From positions 108,710-172,709 of the forward strand of contig NZ_JALCZO010000007.1 in assembly GCF_023555495.1 (NCBI RefSeq): 64,000 nt of DNA, given 5' to 3'. The notes under the pieces are model-generated. The model had not been told where the DNA came from and searched no databases. It saw only the letters and a list, made by a program, of their open reading frames with translations. This DNA comes from Polaribacter sp. Z022 (GTDB lineage: Bacteria > Bacteroidota > Bacteroidia > Flavobacteriales > Flavobacteriaceae). The translations under genes and the position numbers were made by a program. The first letter of the stretch is position 1; the number at the start of each line of letters is the position of its first letter. This document shows positions 63,565 to 64,000 of this stretch, piece after piece.

Positions 63565-63855
63565 TTAATTTCTAGGTCTTTCTCTTCTTTCTGGTTTAGG
63601 TGCGTTTTTAATCTCTTTTTTTGATAAAAATCCGTCTTCATTTTTATCTATTTTTTTAAAATCTTGTTTCAGTGGACCTTTTGCTTCTTTTAAAGAAATT
63701 TTACCATCTTCATTTAAATCTAAATCTTTAAAAATTTGCTTAATACTTGGTGGTCCTTTTGGGCGTTCATCTCTATTTTCTTCTTGAGCAAAAACAGTGT
63801 TAGACATTAAAAAAGTTAAACCAATGGCAGTTATAAATTTTGTTGAATTTTTCAT
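63565..63855 (-). CDS. Small secreted EF-hand protein
   Basis: 96 residues. Signal peptide (to VFAQ) and two canonical EF-hand loops, DLNEDGKISLKE (~residues 46-57) and DKNEDGFLSKKE (~70-81), ending in a basic Pro/Arg tail. Binds calcium outside the cytoplasm. First gene of the EF-hand-CotH pair. Confidence 0.88.
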   Translation of the reverse strand: MKNSTKFITAIGLTFLMSNTVFAQEENRDERPKGPPSIKQIFKDLDLNEDGKISLKEAKGPLKQDFKKIDKNEDGFLSKKEIKNAPKPERRERPRN

Positions 63856-63936
63856 CTTTAATTCTTTTTATTTTGTTTATAAAGTTTAGATGCAACTACT
63901 TAAAAAAACTTGTGCACGTTAACTTTACTTTAACAA

Positions 63937-63968
63937 AAAAGCCTCATTAAACTAATAATGAGGCTTTT
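63937..63968. terminator. Intrinsic terminator at the right edge
   Basis: AAAAGCCTCATTA, AACTAA loop, TAATGAGGCTTTT; belongs to a gene right of the window or acts both ways. Confidence 0.8.
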
Positions 63969-63977
63969 ATAAATTAC

Positions 63978-64000
63978 AAAAAAAAAAAAAAAAAAAAAAA
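63978..64000. repeat. A-homopolymer at the window end
   Basis: At least 23 consecutive A directly at the edge; its true length is not visible. Confidence 0.9.

Noticed and set aside
63256..63624. 122-codon frame antisense to the CotH gene and spanning into the EF-hand gene
   Set aside because: Low-complexity Ser/Thr product made by reading acidic codons backwards; no start signal.

Overview
The window is AT-rich DNA from a member of the Bacteroidota, most likely a marine Flavobacteriaceae (Polaribacter/Tenacibaculum-like). Reasons: a C-terminal type IX secretion sorting domain, an OMP_b-brl_3 TonB-type receptor, DUF2490, DUF4956, DUF1573 and the Bacteroidota-type GlmU-family protein; many -7 promoter boxes of the Bacteroidota form TAnnTTTG close to start codons; and hardly any Shine-Dalgarno sequences. 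I call 54 protein genes. I see no tRNA, rRNA, CRISPR array, transposase or integrase. Most of the window is chromosomal housekeeping and envelope genes; the accessory parts are the left edge, the repeat-bearing gaps and the right edge.

1-4.7 kb: the window opens inside a McrC-like PD-(D/E)xK nuclease (type IV restriction-like), followed by a YkgJ-type cysteine-cluster protein, a membrane-anchored metallo-beta-lactamase-fold hydrolase, a probable N-terminal remnant of a methyltransferase and a small lipoprotein. 4.7-12.8 kb: typA, a gap with scattered repeats, a mini LETM1-like gene coupled to proline dehydrogenase, divergent aroB, a large outer-membrane receptor and a cold-shock-domain protein with a long leader.

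12.9-18.1 kb: an export operon of TetR regulator, ABC transporter, HlyD-like adaptor and TolC-like channel. The promoter carries a perfect dyad over its -7 box, and the ABC ATPase has lost the usual Q-loop, signature, Walker B and H-loop residues. 18.1-27.4 kb: an XRE/membrane-protein pair with a dyad over its -33 region, MaoC/TRIC/DEAD-box/thioesterase genes, DUF2461 and DUF1853 genes, and an ECF sigma / anti-sigma / two beta-repeat envelope protein operon, then a methyltransferase.

27.4-30.8 kb: lon, flanked by two gene-free stretches holding palindromic TGTCATTTCGA-type repeats (one a tandem array of about 160-bp units) and a probable structured RNA of the flavobacterial intergenic type. 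30.8-46.5 kb: GNAT-like plus PAP2 pair, barrel protein, priA (apparently starting at ATT), GlmU-family gene, a T9SS-exported CxxCH protein, a thioesterase, guaB, a flavinylation-type FMN-binding/membrane/porin group, a 5'-nucleotidase lipoprotein and HMG-CoA lyase.

46.6-59.8 kb: MFS transporter, a fused FAD/Fe-S oxidoreductase with an aldo-keto reductase, an OmpA lipoprotein, valS (with a copy of the intergenic repeat inside its reading frame), DUF1573, an aspartyl protease-PDZ protein, and an aminotransferase whose stop codon abuts murB in the same frame. 59.8-64 kb: a co-oriented group of EF-hand protein, CotH-family kinase lipoprotein, VTC-domain protein, DUF4956 membrane protein and DUF2490 outer-membrane protein. 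This suggests an envelope polyphosphate/phosphorylation module and, with the degenerate ABC export operon, is the best candidate for an under-described system.
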